A stretch of DNA of 64,000 bases, taken from Chrysomallon squamiferum (taxonomy: Eukaryota; Mollusca; Gastropoda; Neomphalida; Peltospiridae). Shown here piece by piece: positions 1 to 13,581 of this stretch. The position numbers and the translations under genes were made by a program. Location of the stretch: assembly GCA_012295275.1 (NCBI GenBank), contig CM022679.1:23494502-23558501 (forward strand). Reading direction: 5' to 3'. Every line of letters begins with the position of its first letter. Positions within the stretch are counted from its first letter, which is position 1. Under the pieces are notes generated by a model. That model did not search any database. It worked only from the letters and a program-made list of their open reading frames with translations, and was not told where the DNA came from.

Positions 1-247
1 TGAGATTTTGTTTACTTTTTGGAAAAGATAAATTACAAGGCAAATAATTGCTTTTAGACTGATGTATTGGGGTGTGTCGTAAAACTTAGACGTGAGGGGG
101 GAGGACCGATAATACCATGGACTGTTTCACAATAGCACTAAACAGCCATCTCGAAATCCGTGATTATTTAATTATATTTATTTGTTCGTGCCTATCATTT
201 GTCAAAATATTCAGCCTATAAATCCAGATTACCTCTTGGAATATCAT

Positions 248-248
248 T

Positions 249-321
<73 letters not shown>

Positions 322-354
322 TTATTTATTTATTTTATTTTATTTTATTTTATT
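248..354. repeat. (TTTA)n / (TTTTA)n microsatellite
   Basis: About 107 bases of TATT repeats drifting into TTTTA at the right end. The reading frames across it are translated repeat, not genes. Confidence 0.95.
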
Positions 355-711
355 TGTTAGTTTGTTTGTTTAATATTTATTTAGTTGGTAAGTTAGTTAG
401 TTAGTGAATATAATTATAATGATTATCTTATTATATCACAGTCATTATATCAGTATCATTAAATCAATATCATTACGATTTCGTCTTCTCGTTATTATTA
501 TCAATATAATCATTAAATGTAATCAATGTAAACATTATATGACCATTTTCTTTACAATCATATCTTATCATCATCATATTTATTATCAAGTTCAGTTAAT
601 ATCATCATCGTCATTTTTTGACAACTCTAACGATAATCACTACGATAATAATAACATCGTCGTCACCACAATCAACAACGACATCAACAATTAGCCATGA
701 CGCTATAAGAG

Positions 712-999
712 TTACCTGTACGAGCCGAGAGATGTCTGCCTGAGTCGAGTGAAGACGAAGCAGCACTCTAGAAAAACCGCGGACACTTCAGATAATCCTC
801 TGTGTTCTTCTCTCAGACAACTGTGGCCTTCCATCACATTTGAAAAGTTTTTATAGCGAGGAAAGAAAGTTTCCTTCACACCCGACCAGTCTACATTAAT
901 TGATAGTTCTTCCATATTCAGTGGCGCCAGTACCCACACCGACTGCACCCTCTGCCTCCGTTCAACACAATTACTTTGGAACTCTTCCCACTCCGCCAT
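712..999 (-). CDS. Possible first coding exon starting at an ATGGCGG context
   Basis: An open frame of 95 codons on the minus strand begins AAAATGGCGGAG and encodes MAEWEEFQSNC at its start. The block is richer in GC and less repetitive than its surroundings, so it could be a first coding exon or 5' region. I do not recognise the protein, found no matching downstream exon to the left, and no donor site is compelling. The AAAATGGCGG start is also a YY1-type promoter motif, so this may be promoter DNA rather than coding sequence. Confidence 0.25.
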   Translation of the reverse strand: MAEWEEFQSNCVERRQRVQSVWVLAPLNMEELSINVDWSGVKETFFPRYKNFSNVMEGHSCLREEHRGLSEVSAVFLECCFVFTRLRQTSLGSYR

Positions 1000-1722
1000 T
1001 TTGGTTGGGGCTTCATCTGACCTAGTTTTTCTTGGCTTCTTATCATTAGCACCTTTTTTTTTTATTCTTGTTTTTCATTTTATTAATATTTTTTTGTTTA
1101 TGCTTTCTCTATATCTCATTCTCTCCTTTTGATAAATAATTTCTTTTCATTTGTTAGTGAAACGTGTTTGTATGACTGTATGCGAGTGTGTGCGTGTGTG
1201 TGCGTATATAACAAAGGCATCTGGGATACAAAACGGTTCTTAAGCTCTGGGAGGCGAGAAGTGAATATCAAACGCCGAGACTTCAGTTATAAGAGCACTC
1301 GAAAACGTCAGACGCAGCCGTAGCATGTCGTTGACGGCACTTCGCGGGTTTTCGCAGTACCAATTGCAGACGACATCGCCCAGGGTGCTATTTTATTCCA
1401 GAGACATTGTTTTCTCTGGTTATTTTCATTTCAGTGTGAATGTTTCGATTGCGGCTCACAAGTCCCGAGTTAAGTGTTTTTTTTCTCGCCTCGGTGATTG
1501 GAAAATTGACTCGTTAGCGAGTCTGATACAGCTAGTTAGTCTAACAGCAGCGGTTCTTGGCGGGACCTGGCGTCAGTGCACCGCCGCGAAGACATTTAGT
1601 TTGAAACTTTCTTGTACTGCTTCGCAGATTCCATCGCTTTTCCGTGTCTTCTCAACAAACATAAATATTCCAATAATTCAGAACTTTAAACAAAAAAAAA
1701 GTTAAAAAAAAAGACTTCCCCC

Positions 1723-1977
<255 letters not shown>

Positions 1978-2280
1978 ACACAGTGGTTATTTAATCATAG
2001 ATCTGTATTTGATCAAGTGTATATCTATGTACAACATATATTTACGATTACTGAATCTACTTTCGCACATTTTTGGAATTCTCAAAACTGTTGGCAAAGT
2101 GTACTTTTTTTTCTATTTTCAAACTACGAGCCAGATAAGAAGAGACTGAGACAGGTAGAAAAAAAACAACAACAACTAAATAACAAGATGTCGGAACTGA
2201 TCCCGTCTGTGGCACCTAATAGACCGCGCTGTGTTTTTTAATTAGAATATTTGTCGATATTTATTTTCAAATACGACGCT

Positions 2281-2628
2281 TCAGGTAGCTCTATTTGGCG
2301 CGAAGTTCTTTCCCGCGCTTCGCGCCGTCTGCTCCTAACGATCCCTATCGACTATGTTCGTTAACGTTTGTGACGCTGTGAGTGTGTTAATCGTGTTCTC
2401 GCTCGTGCTAACAGATCATAAAACAGAGGTAAAAAGTCACTTCAAAGCAGACTTAGGTGTTTAGCTAATAGTAGGCAAGAAAAGTAACGAAATGAAGATG
2501 AAGTTGGTGAATTAGTGACGTGACAAGATCAAGTGAAATTCGACAGTGTATCCAGCCCGTTTATAATCTATAAATATCTGCCATTTGTTATTATTAGCAG
2601 CAAGATATCGTCTGAAAGTACCTTCTCA
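2281..2628 (+). promoter_or_regulatory. GC-rich promoter-like island and possible noncoding first exon
   Basis: TTTGGCGCGAA at 2294-2304 and TTCCCGCG at about 2310-2317 look like E2F/DP sites, followed by GCGCTTCGCGCC. The next 300 bases are non-repetitive and end at a good donor, GTGAGT at 2629. No long reading frame is present, so this would be a 5' UTR exon or noncoding RNA. Its downstream partner exon is not identified. Assignment is by motif only. Confidence 0.4.
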
Positions 2629-3589
2629 GTGAGTACTTTTGGATGGGACGATCGATATGGCCTGGTGTAAAATACGACGTCTGTGTGTCTGTCTGTCTGA
2701 TAATTTTAGTATGTTAATGAAACAAACTATTCAATTTAAAAGTAGCATAGCATTATTTTTTTCCATAATTCAGTTCCACGACTCATTTTGACCTCAAAAC
2801 ATACAGTAATTACTGTATGACAATAACTGCGACTAAAACTATTTCAAGATATACTAGACATTAAATAGTCAGATTATATACACGGGAGAACAACAAAACG
2901 CAGAATAAATAAATAAACAAATAAACAAAATATTAAAGCAATAAAGAAACAAATGATGAAACAGAAAGAAGAAAAGAAAACGAAGGTGATTTTTCAAAAA
3001 ATAATATTTCCAGAGCAGTAATCCTTTAAAACAGCAGCGACCAATACGAGTAAAATAAAACAAAACTGATGAGAAAAAGAAAAAAAAAATAACAAGAAAA
3101 GAAAAGAAAACACACACACGCAAGCGCCTGCTCAACTGGTACCCCAAACATAATTTTGATAATTTCACATTTCGTTGATAAAGAAAACACAGCTCACACT
3201 GCAATGTTAACCTTGTAAACCAATTAGTTCCTGCTACTTCCCAAGACATTGATAATTCGGCGAGCCTGTGCTACACGAAACAGGCCTGTCTACGTCACAG
3301 GCCGACACCAGGACGATATCTACCGAGTCAGTCGAGACGAACTGATCCCGTGACGAGTTACACTTCACGCATGAGCATTACAAACAAGATGCAACTTGTT
3401 ATTATTCAATTAACTGTAAGAAGGACGTTAAAAATACTTTTATCTTTGTTTCCTTCGTTAATAAGACCCACATGTACTTACTTCTCGAACTATCGTATTA
3501 GTAGCTTTGAAAATGCAGTCATAAAATATTAATTTTACCTATAAGTATATTTTAACGTTTTTGCCTGTCAGTTTAAGTTATTGGCATAA

Positions 3590-3760
<171 letters not shown>

Positions 3761-4510
3761 CGTTATAAAACTACAGAAATGAGCAGGATTTAAATTAACA
3801 GTTATACTGAAATCCATTATTAAATTATACTTTATCGTGTACCATCATCAAACTGATTTATATTTCTTTTATTCTGTTATTAACAAAACTGCTCCGATTC
3901 TGTTTATGTACACATTCCTCGTATATTGTGTTCTCGGTGAAATAAAAGTATCTACACTCAACAGACTGTTAAACTAACTCCTATTAGTTTCGCCATGATA
4001 CCCTTTAACAGGATTAAACTATTTTTGGTCGAGTCCTCAAGTTCTTCAAAGACTAAATTTGGTCAGTAATAATCCCTTGATACATTTTTTTCTATACTGT
4101 TGTGAAATTGTTTTCAGTAGTCACAATTTAATTGCAAACATGATCCGCCTTTTCAGGGGGCCTCATTAATCGGATTAGTTGTGTGTGTGTGTGTTTGTTT
4201 AAATATATATATTTACATGCACATAATAATATATACATATCTTTTTTTGTTGTTGTTCGGATATATTTTTTCAAATATTTCTGAGATTTTTATAATCCCT
4301 TGTTCTTCATGATAAGTAATAATTCATAGTGTAATTTAGAAAAATCATGTTTTTTTAGGGGTTTTTTTAATTTCATATTCATAGGACTAGACAATTTTTT
4401 TTTTTTTTGTTACAGTAATCATATTTGCACAAGCATTATTTGATTTGATATTCTCCATACATCCTCATTGCTCAAATATTTCAAAATTAATGATATGATT
4501 TCATAACACA

Positions 4511-4532
4511 GTGTGTGTGTGTTGTGTTTTTG

Positions 4533-4579
<47 letters not shown>
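4511..4579. repeat. (TG)n microsatellite
   Basis: Interrupted TG dinucleotide run of about 69 bases. Confidence 0.95.
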
Positions 4580-4580
<1 letters not shown>

Positions 4581-4868
4581 TAGAGAATATTGATCTCCAT
4601 TAGTAGATACTGTTTTCCAAATAATAGGATTAAATCCATATTGTATGGTTAATCAGGTTTTCACAGATATTTCAGTTCTGTAATAACCCCCAGTTTACAT
4701 TGCATTCTCAGCATACTTCAAAGATTAAATAAAATCTGATTTGATTTCACAGTAATCCTTTGTTTATATAGTGTATTGTAGTATACTTGGGGGATTCTTT
4801 TTGTGTGGCTTTTCTTTTTGAGTTGTTGTGTTTGTTTTGTTTTGTTTTTTGGGAGGTTTTTTATTTTT

Positions 4869-4880
4869 TGTGTGTGTGTG

Positions 4881-4926
<46 letters not shown>

Positions 4927-4948
4927 TGTTTGCGTGTGTGTGTGTGTT
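4869..4948. repeat. (TG)n microsatellite
   Basis: Interrupted TG dinucleotide run of about 80 bases. It gives a false CVCV reading frame. Confidence 0.95.
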
Positions 4949-6389
4949 TGTTGTTTTTTTTTAGTTAATATTATTTTGAAAAGAAAAATAACTGGATCTT
5001 TTCCTGAATAATTTGTATTCCAACAAGTTTTTAACTTAATGTTCGAGAATATTTATTTCAGCTTAATATTTGTTTATAACAAATTTTTAATTCTCACTAA
5101 TTGAAATTTACTTTTATTATCGAATATTTTTATATATATATATTATGTATATATATATTTTTGAATAGATTTCTAACATCAGACGCAGCTTCTGAACTTA
5201 TAGATGAAAACTTCAATTATAATGAAATTAACATCCTCATTATAACTCATTGTTACAATAATATTCTTTCCTCACTGCTCTACCCTTCTCCCATCCGCAT
5301 CAGTAAAAAAATTAAATTAATAATAATAATAATATAGACCTAAATGGTCTATTTCTTTTTTTGATCACAATACAAATCTGGTAGTTTGCGAATGCAGAGA
5401 AAGTATGATTTATGTATGTAAGTAAATGAAATAAATAAAATGTTTATTTAACAAAAATTAAATCTTTATACATTTTGTTCATTGTTTTATGATGAATATT
5501 AATTAATAACGTTACGTTGAGATCTTGCTAAGTATTCATTTTATAAGGAACAGGTTGAAATCAAAACTTGGAAAACAAAAACATAAATGAAATAGTTTTA
5601 GGTTATTAATTAACATATGAAAGTTTTGAGTACATCTTTTTCATATTATTTAATCATATACATGTTAAAATATGTTTTCATTATTGTTTTTGTTACGCCT
5701 ACCTAAATTCAAAGTATTTAAAGAAAACAGAAAAAAATCATTTGGGATTGAATTTAATTAAAGTTGTCTGTTTCAATCAGAATAATGCTAAGAATAATTT
5801 CGCTGTTTTTTACATAATCTTTCATAAAAAAACATATATCTGGATCTAAATAATTAGGAACTATCTAATTCAGATACAATTTCTGTCATATTTCGATAAC
5901 ATAATTTAATATTATACCAGGAAACCAAAACAAATTTAATCTTGAAATGAAAGTTGGAAAAAAAAAATCAAAGAAAGAAAAATCAAAGAAATCCCCATTC
6001 AAAAAAAAAAAAAAAAAAAAAAAAAATAGAAAAATATATTATTAAGGGTGGTAAAAAAATAATAATAATAATGAAAATTCACTTACCTTCTTCACAACTC
6101 CGTTTATCCGATTTCAACACGATATTACGTTCCAAGTTGACAGTCTTTAGTTAACGTCAAAAATAATTACCGTTCATTTCCTACAATACGGCAAATTTAC
6201 CGCATAAAACCTTCTGAAATGAATCAACACTACGCCCTAAATCTCTTCTCATTTTCACTTCGAACTTCTAAGTGGGGCAGGGAGAGAATCGTTTTCTTAA
6301 CAAAGCCAATTGTATACAGCACTTATCGGCCTAGCAGGAAATGAATACTCATGTACGAATGTTATGAAAACAATTTTAAAAAGGGATGC

Positions 6390-6432
6390 ATCAATTGTGT
6401 CAACTTCCGGTGTTTTGCACCTGCGCGGGAAG
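6390..6432 (+). promoter_or_regulatory. ETS-type promoter motif and possible first exon
   Basis: CTTCCGG (an ETS site) is followed by CACCTGCGCGGGAAG and then a donor-like GTGAGA at 6433. This is the only GC-rich patch for several kilobases. It may be a short 5' UTR exon; no linked coding exon is found. Confidence 0.25.
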
Positions 6433-6810
6433 GTGAGAAAATAATGATGAGTGAATAGTTAAGTGTTTATCGTTTGCATATTTGTGAATTGGAATTTTTT
6501 TTTATTTTTTTTTTATTAATGTACTAACGTGATTATAGTCATGTAAACGGTTAAAGCACGGATTTTCGTTCCGTGTGAGTGGATGTATTCGATTGTACAG
6601 AAAAAGTAAAAGCTAAATTCGATTTTATCTAAAAACCTACTCTAGTCATTATCTCTTATAAACACAGTGGGACGTTCTTGTTTGTTTGTGTGTTTTTGAA
6701 TAAACGTGTTTTATACGCATTTACTGATATATAAAAACGTATACACGTGTGTATTTTTGTGTATTTGTATGTATGTGTGTGTGTAAGTATGCATGAATGC
6801 CTGTGTGTGT

Positions 6811-7041
<231 letters not shown>

Positions 7042-7591
7042 GGATGGATATATTTATGTTTATACATATACTGCTTGTATCGTAATGCGCCTGTGTATTT
7101 TCTACGTATTCACTATACTAATCAGTATGTATTTCGTATAGATATTTCTTTATTTCATGTTCTTTTTTTCTTCTCCATTTTTTCTTTTCTGCAAGGGTCA
7201 GAAAGCCGTACTTTAACGACAAACATGATACATCAGGTCAAATATGCACAACCGAAAAGGCAATAACCGCAACGTTTACAATACATTAATGTAAATAATC
7301 ACGCATGCATTCTATTATTTTAAATACAGTGGTGATATTTAACACACAGAAGGTGTTAACCATATTTTAGGTATATGTTCACACCTAATACTATCGCGTA
7401 ACAACTGATTTTGCTTTTAAAATAATGGCTGAATTTTCGGAATGAACACATGATAATTACACTAAGAAGCAGAGAGTGAGTAAAAAAAAAACGAAAGGGG
7501 ACGATTAATTTAGGGAGTTAATAAGATAGTAAAGCAGAGAGAGAGAGAGTCAAATAAAGAAAAAGGGACTGATAGATAGAGTCACTCAGCA

Positions 7592-7610
7592 TATCTCTCT
7601 CTCTCTCTCT

Positions 7611-7684
<74 letters not shown>
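7592..7684. repeat. (CT)n microsatellite
   Basis: A CT run with one GTT interruption. A short GAGAGAGAGAG run lies 40 bases upstream in the complementary sense. Confidence 0.95.
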
Positions 7685-7688
<4 letters not shown>

Positions 7689-8519
7689 TCTCCAACTATT
7701 TTTTCTCTATATCTGTTACTTACAGTAAATTATTATTTACGTATACACCACTATATTTAAACAGCGCAATAAATTTTTATAAATAAAAACACACCCGAAA
7801 AATACGTCTTTGGGGCAAATGAAAGAAGAAAAGATTTTTTTATATTACATTTCTCTTTTTAACATGTGTGTCATATATAAATAATGTGAATCACCCACAA
7901 TCAAAACACTGAAATTAATTTCCTATCATCTACACATGGGTGTGTCGGCGGATAGTTTATTCAAAAGGAAAAGGAAAAGAACGTAAAGGTCACCTGGTTT
8001 AATCCATCTTACCTACCAGGTAGACCTCTGTCTTTGATCCTCCCCCGCCAGTATTTATCTCATAAACATTATTTTCCCATTTCCAAGGCAGTGTTTATCT
8101 GACTCGTATAGGTTTTTGGTGTGGTGCTGTGGGGGTTTGTCAGTGATTGAAGAAAATGATTTCCTTCTTGTACAGTGTTTAAGTTCATCGTTATTAATTG
8201 ACAGAAACGCCATGCTGGTGTTGCGAAAACAAACACTATCTTTATTAATTACCAATGTTTATAATACTGAACTGGGACTGTCACTGAACTTCAGTTTTTT
8301 TTTTTTAAGGGCGAACAGAAGTTATAGCTCAGAATAAGATACTTTCCCGTTCCTGCTAGTGTTGCAAGACAGCTGCATCTGAGGCCATGGCATGTGCCGT
8401 CGTTTTTTCATTTTCCAGTTTGAGATTTTTAACCTAAGAGCAAATATTTATTATTTCAAGGAAATATGTAAAATCTTCGTGAACTTTACGTACATACATA
8501 CACTGACTTCTCCACGTGA

Positions 8520-8782
8520 TTATTTTTATATACTACGTGAACGACAGACGTGTTCTTTGTGCTCAGTTTCGTTTCACGATAAACTCTTTTTTCCGTTCTG
8601 ACATGGCCGAGCTAGCCGACGTGGCGACTCGAATCGTCATCCACATCGTGCCCGACGTCTTTAGGCCGTGCTTAACGATGTCTTGGTCAGGTGCGGTCAA
8701 CAAATGCGAGCCGGACCTATGACCCGGACTGTTTGTCGACATTGATTCTCGGACCTCGGGGCACCACAAAAAGTCAAACCAG
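8520..8782 (+). other. Possible unassigned first exon with a 39-codon reading frame
   Basis: A GC-richer block contains an ATG at 8603 (context ACATGGCC) with a frame to TGA at 8722, encoding MAELADVATRI and onward. It ends AACCAG followed by GTAAGT at 8783, a perfect donor. The peptide is unfamiliar. It could be a short coding exon, an upstream reading frame in a 5' UTR, or chance. It may belong to the saposin-like gene 4.8 kb downstream, but no phase link can be shown. Confidence 0.3.
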
Positions 8783-10950
8783 GTAAGTAGACTGCAGACA
8801 GTTTTGCTTTTAAAAACCTTCAATTTTTTTTTTTCCTTCTCTATGTCTCTTTTTCTCTCTCATAACGTCTAGTCAAACGTGCCTGCATCTTTGATTTGCA
8901 GTTTAAAAAGCGGCTTTTATTACTACATACAATAATAAAATGCCTTTTAGCCCGTGACCTCCACTCCTGTGTATAAATGATGGCTTTGTCACGTTCCCAG
9001 ATGATCATCAGGATTAGGTTCATGTCTGTCAACAACGATGATTCGTAGTCCTCAATCCCAGCCCGTGGTGGGCGTCCCCCGAGAGCGGCAGTTCTACTTG
9101 ATGTCCAGTTTGACAGTCGAGTTCAGATTTGTTGCAGGTTTAATGGTCTATTGCATCATCTGCGTTAAAAGAAAAGGAAAACCATATATCTGCCCTGCTA
9201 TATTAGAAAGATGTGGATATGGTGCACCAATCGTAATATAGAAAAATAAAATTTTATTTTAAACTAAACACAGCTAAACTAAAATAATACCTCTGTCGCT
9301 TCTATAATCACAGTAAAGTGGCTGTTATTCACTGGTTAACTGTTTTCTGATTCGGTAACCAATTCTGTGTCCAGAAAGTGTTTTTAAATAACAAATTTGT
9401 ATGTGGTTTAATACTGCAGCAATATAAATAAAATACAAATGGTGTATAGTCTGGGTATAATTGTTAATTCGGTGTAAATTATTTACTTAATGAGATAAGC
9501 TTCAGTTTATTTTTCTGTGTGTATGCTCGTGTACTAGTGATATATTATTAGAAATCTTTTTTTCTTTTTTTCCCTTGGATTTCTCATTTCAACCAAAATG
9601 TCACACACACTCATACATATATATAATTTTATATACATACATATACACAAACTTTTACAGAGATACATACATATACACAAACTTTTACAGAGATACATAC
9701 ATACATACATATATATATTCACACATATATGCTATCAAATCATACGCCTACTTACATACACACACTCGCATAGTTACAGACACACATACACACACAAGTA
9801 CGATTCTAGGAAAGAAGTCACAATTTTTTATTAAAATTAAGAAATATATTAGAAATGAAAGATAGATGAAACACGTTCTTTGATTTTAATGTTGGTGGTT
9901 TAGGCGGGTGTTCCAACTAATACCACGAAGAAATTCTGCCACAGTCGCAAATTGTGGTCCTCAAGGCTCTCTCTGTAAGTCTGTTATCATTTAACCTCGA
10001 CAGTTGCAGTTAGATTTGTTGTCGCATTTTCACCACAACTTTGTTTTGCGAGTTGTATGGTTTGGTATACATGAACCCCTCACAACAGATTTTGTTACCA
10101 CCCTTATTGCTATGAACAACTTCCATATTAAACATACTTCTGATACTAGAGCAACTGGATAATATAAAGTGAAACACATTTCAACCTGGGACATTTTATA
10201 AATCATTTACAATAGGAAGCCCTTAATTTAAATCTATCCTAATCAGTAAGCTAAACCCAAGCAAGACCCAATATGAAGCCCCTTTCTTTAATCTAGCCTA
10301 ATCAATAAGCTTAAGAATTACCCCATGCATACTATTATGCCACATTCAATACTCTACAAACCCATATGTTTTGTGACTTTCTTTAATGTGACTTTCTTTA
10401 ATGTGACTTTTTTTCCGTGACTTTTTTCCTGTGACTTGTCTTCCAGTCACCACATGTACACACATACATAAACACACAGTCTTTTCATTTTTCTTCCTGA
10501 TAAAACCAGAAGATATTTTTACCTCTAACCAGAGCACGATAATGTCGTGACCACAGTTACGAATATAAGAAAAGGCGGCTCAGATATTTTATAGCTATTA
10601 TTTTATTACCGCATTTTATTGTTTAACAATGTATGGTGCCACTATAAATGAAGTTACAACTTGATAGTATAATTAATTTAGGCTGTTTATTAGAACTACT
10701 GGTAATGTATTTACTATGCTACTCTTGCTGTTTTTATTATCGGGTAGAGAAATGACTATAAGCTAAATTTAAAAAAATATGTGATATTTTAACTGTGTTA
10801 TTTTAATATATCATAATGAACAGTAATAGGCATCTACATAACTCAAAGTGTTTTATGTATTTCAGTTTAGTGTTGACGTAATTAAATGTTAAAACTATAC
10901 TGACATTAAGTAATTAATGTTAAACAAATTAATATCTGAGAGATATTAAA

Positions 10951-10952
<2 letters not shown>

Positions 10953-11029
<77 letters not shown>
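10953..11029. repeat. (CT)n microsatellite
   Basis: Uninterrupted CT dinucleotides for about 77 bases. Confidence 0.95.
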
Positions 11030-11032
<3 letters not shown>

Positions 11033-12285
11033 GTCCTTCCTCTTGCTTATTAAACTATTTCTTGTTTGCTGTTCATATTCCGCAAGATTTATTTATATAT
11101 ATTTTTTTTCAATTTGGTTTAGGGTGTTGCCTTTTTTATCATTTTTTATTTCATTTTTTTTCCCCCATAAATTTATTACAAGATATCTAACACTATCAGC
11201 ATCTGTATGATTCATCAATCTGATACTTTTCGATCACATTTGTGGTCGTTTTACCATTTAATCATACAACCGCTATTAAAACGAGCCGCATGTAAACGTA
11301 TCTCTGTGTTTTATGACACCTGTTTAAAACCTAATTCTGCTTAACAGCGGTGTTTTCAAGCGTATTTTTCACACATAATGGGATGAAATAAAAGCCAGAC
11401 ACGCGGCTTCTCCGAGGTGTTACTCTCGTATCAAGAAGAACCGAAATGAAGCAATAAACGTCAAAAGGACGACAGTGATTACCGCTGCTGACCGCATCGC
11501 GCCATTCTGGGATCGAGAAACAATAGCCGTGCCGTGTCTTCAGTTGACGTCTGCGTCAAGAAGTAAGACTCCTGCTCGATGTTCGCCGATAACGGCTCGT
11601 GTTTGACAGCCAGTACCGATATCGTGTTACGTTATCCCCTACAGTATCTGAATGATTAAGTATGGGTGGTGGTTTAGTATCCAGAGGTGTTTTTTCCAAG
11701 GTGGTTTACCAACAAAACAAAAAAAAAAAAACGTTTTGGAAATATCAGCATAATATTAAGAAAGAAAAAGAAAAAAAAAGAGGAAGAAAAAAAATATAAT
11801 AAATGAAAAAATAAAATTGAACAAAAATGAAATAACTGATATCATAATTAGTGTCATTTTGTCAAATTTAATACTAGTTATTATACCGACTTTGGCGTGA
11901 AATAGGATAGATGACATAAAATGTGGATATCAAAACATGCATACATGCATATTTACATATATCAGTCTTTATTACTCTCTCTCTCTTTCACACCTCTCTG
12001 TAGCTGTCACACCTGCAGAAATAATTTTACATTTTTGTTCCTGGTATCTCCGAAAAAAAGAAAAGAAGAAGAAAAAAAAAAAAGAGAGAGAAAAAAAGTG
12101 AAACATCATCCTTAATAATTTTTTGTAATCAGACCATTTACGCGTCATTAAATAATAATAATAATAATAATACATTGTTTATACTCTTTTATGAAGATGA
12201 ATACAAGTATAATAAAAAATGTAAAGAATCCATTTTAAAACATTAGATATGGATGGGAATGATAAACAATATATTATTATTACTG

Positions 12286-12349
12286 TTAGAAGTAGTAGTA
12301 ATAGTAGTAGTAGTAGCAGTAGTAGTAGTAGTAAGCTTATTTTTAATAG

Positions 12350-12389
<40 letters not shown>
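12286..12389. repeat. (AGT)n and (AT)n microsatellites
   Basis: An AGT trinucleotide run (12290-12332), a short spacer, then an AT run (12361-12389). Confidence 0.9.
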
Positions 12390-12392
<3 letters not shown>

Positions 12393-13581
12393 CATTTTTC
12401 CCTGCATAATGATTTATATAAATTATACCGTTATAGTTTATAGTAACATAAGGTGTTGTTTTATTCTATTTCATTTTAACATTATAATCTTAATATGGTA
12501 GACATTTTTTGAAAATAAAATGTTTGCTTTATCTCAGCAGATATTAATCGTTAACAATTCTAATGTATATGATTATCTCCGGATTGTTCGAAGCGCCTCG
12601 GTTTCTCTCAGGTTGGATCATGTCTGTTAGAGTTATGGCCCTTGGAGTACTTGACAACATTTCCGGAAAGACTGACGCCAAATATTTTCGGGAGAAATGT
12701 TTGTTGTTTTCACCGTTTTATTAGCCACTGTTCATTTATCAACCTGCAGAAATGAAAGCATACGTCCAGCAGGCGTTTCAAAAGGTTTTTGTCAGAAAGA
12801 TACTCCCTGTTTTGTTAGTTGTCTTGCAGGTTTAGGCAGTTTCATTGCTATTCTGTTACCTGTTTAAATGTGTTTTCAGAAATCGATCGACCAGAACAAA
12901 CTGAGAACGTTTTGGTTGATTACTTTACTCTCTTTATGTAGTTTGTGTTTCACCTTATTTCCCATGTTTTTGCAACAGATATAAACAAATTTTTAAAATA
13001 AATCGCGATTAATTTGGCTTCGAAGTTTATTAATTATTTATTTCATTATTCATTTAGCAATATTTTATTGGACTGTGTAATTTTTACTGAGGCGTATTTT
13101 ATTTTAGTTGCTATTCTGTGTTTTACTGTTTTTCGTGTTTTTATAACATTATTGTCACCATCATTATCAACAGAAGTACTGTTTGTATTTTAACGGTATT
13201 TAATTGCTTTTTTTTTTGTTTGTTTTTTTTTTTTTATATATATATATATACTTTAAGACATAAGTGCCATAATAAAAATCTTAATTCACCAAAACAACTA
13301 GTATCAGAATATCTGTTGTAATTATCTTAGTTAAAATGTTTCAACTGACAATAAGTGCCAACAGTAAATGCAATTTAAAAACAAAATTTTTTTTGAAAGA
13401 AATAGAGAAGAAGAAAAATTAAGGAAGTAAAAACGATATTTATGGGCCAATTAAATTATATTATAAATAAATATTTTCATTACTGAAATTAAATTGACAA
13501 CCCCAAAATAATATTAGTTTTAAAATATGTGTTATTTGTGATCCTGAAACATCTTTTATTTTATTTTTATTTTTATTTCAG

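Larger units (their letters stand above)
8783..13581. other. Repeat-rich stretch, possibly the upstream introns of the saposin-like gene
   Basis: Contains microsatellites, a 30-base tandem duplication (9634-9693), a degenerate repeat of about 15 bases around GTGACTTTCTTT (10372-10430), and a CpG-richer block at about 11400-11640 that could be a promoter or 5' UTR. At 12753-12830 a frame MKAYVQQ...ILPVLLVVLQ runs between AG and GT signals and is hydrophobic at its end. Its phase does not join the next coding exon, so it is not assigned. Confidence 0.5.

Noticed and set aside
1325-1705. A 126-codon plus-strand frame
   Set aside because: No familiar protein, runs into an A-run, no splice context; probably chance in a slightly GC-richer patch.
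4787-5011. Cysteine-valine-rich frame
   Set aside because: Produced by the (TG)n repeat; no splice or codon evidence.
9601-9865. Tyr/His/Thr-rich frames near 9.6-9.8 kb
   Set aside because: Driven by CATA/CACA repeats and a 30-base tandem duplication.
10372-10430. Repeats of GTGACTTTCTTTAAT as a CRISPR-like array
   Set aside because: Head-to-tail degenerate units with no spacers, in an animal genome; simply a short tandem repeat.
12753-12830. MKAYVQQ... hydrophobic frame as signal-peptide exon of the saposin-like gene
   Set aside because: Every plausible donor leaves phase 0 or 2, while the next exon needs phase 1, so it cannot be joined.
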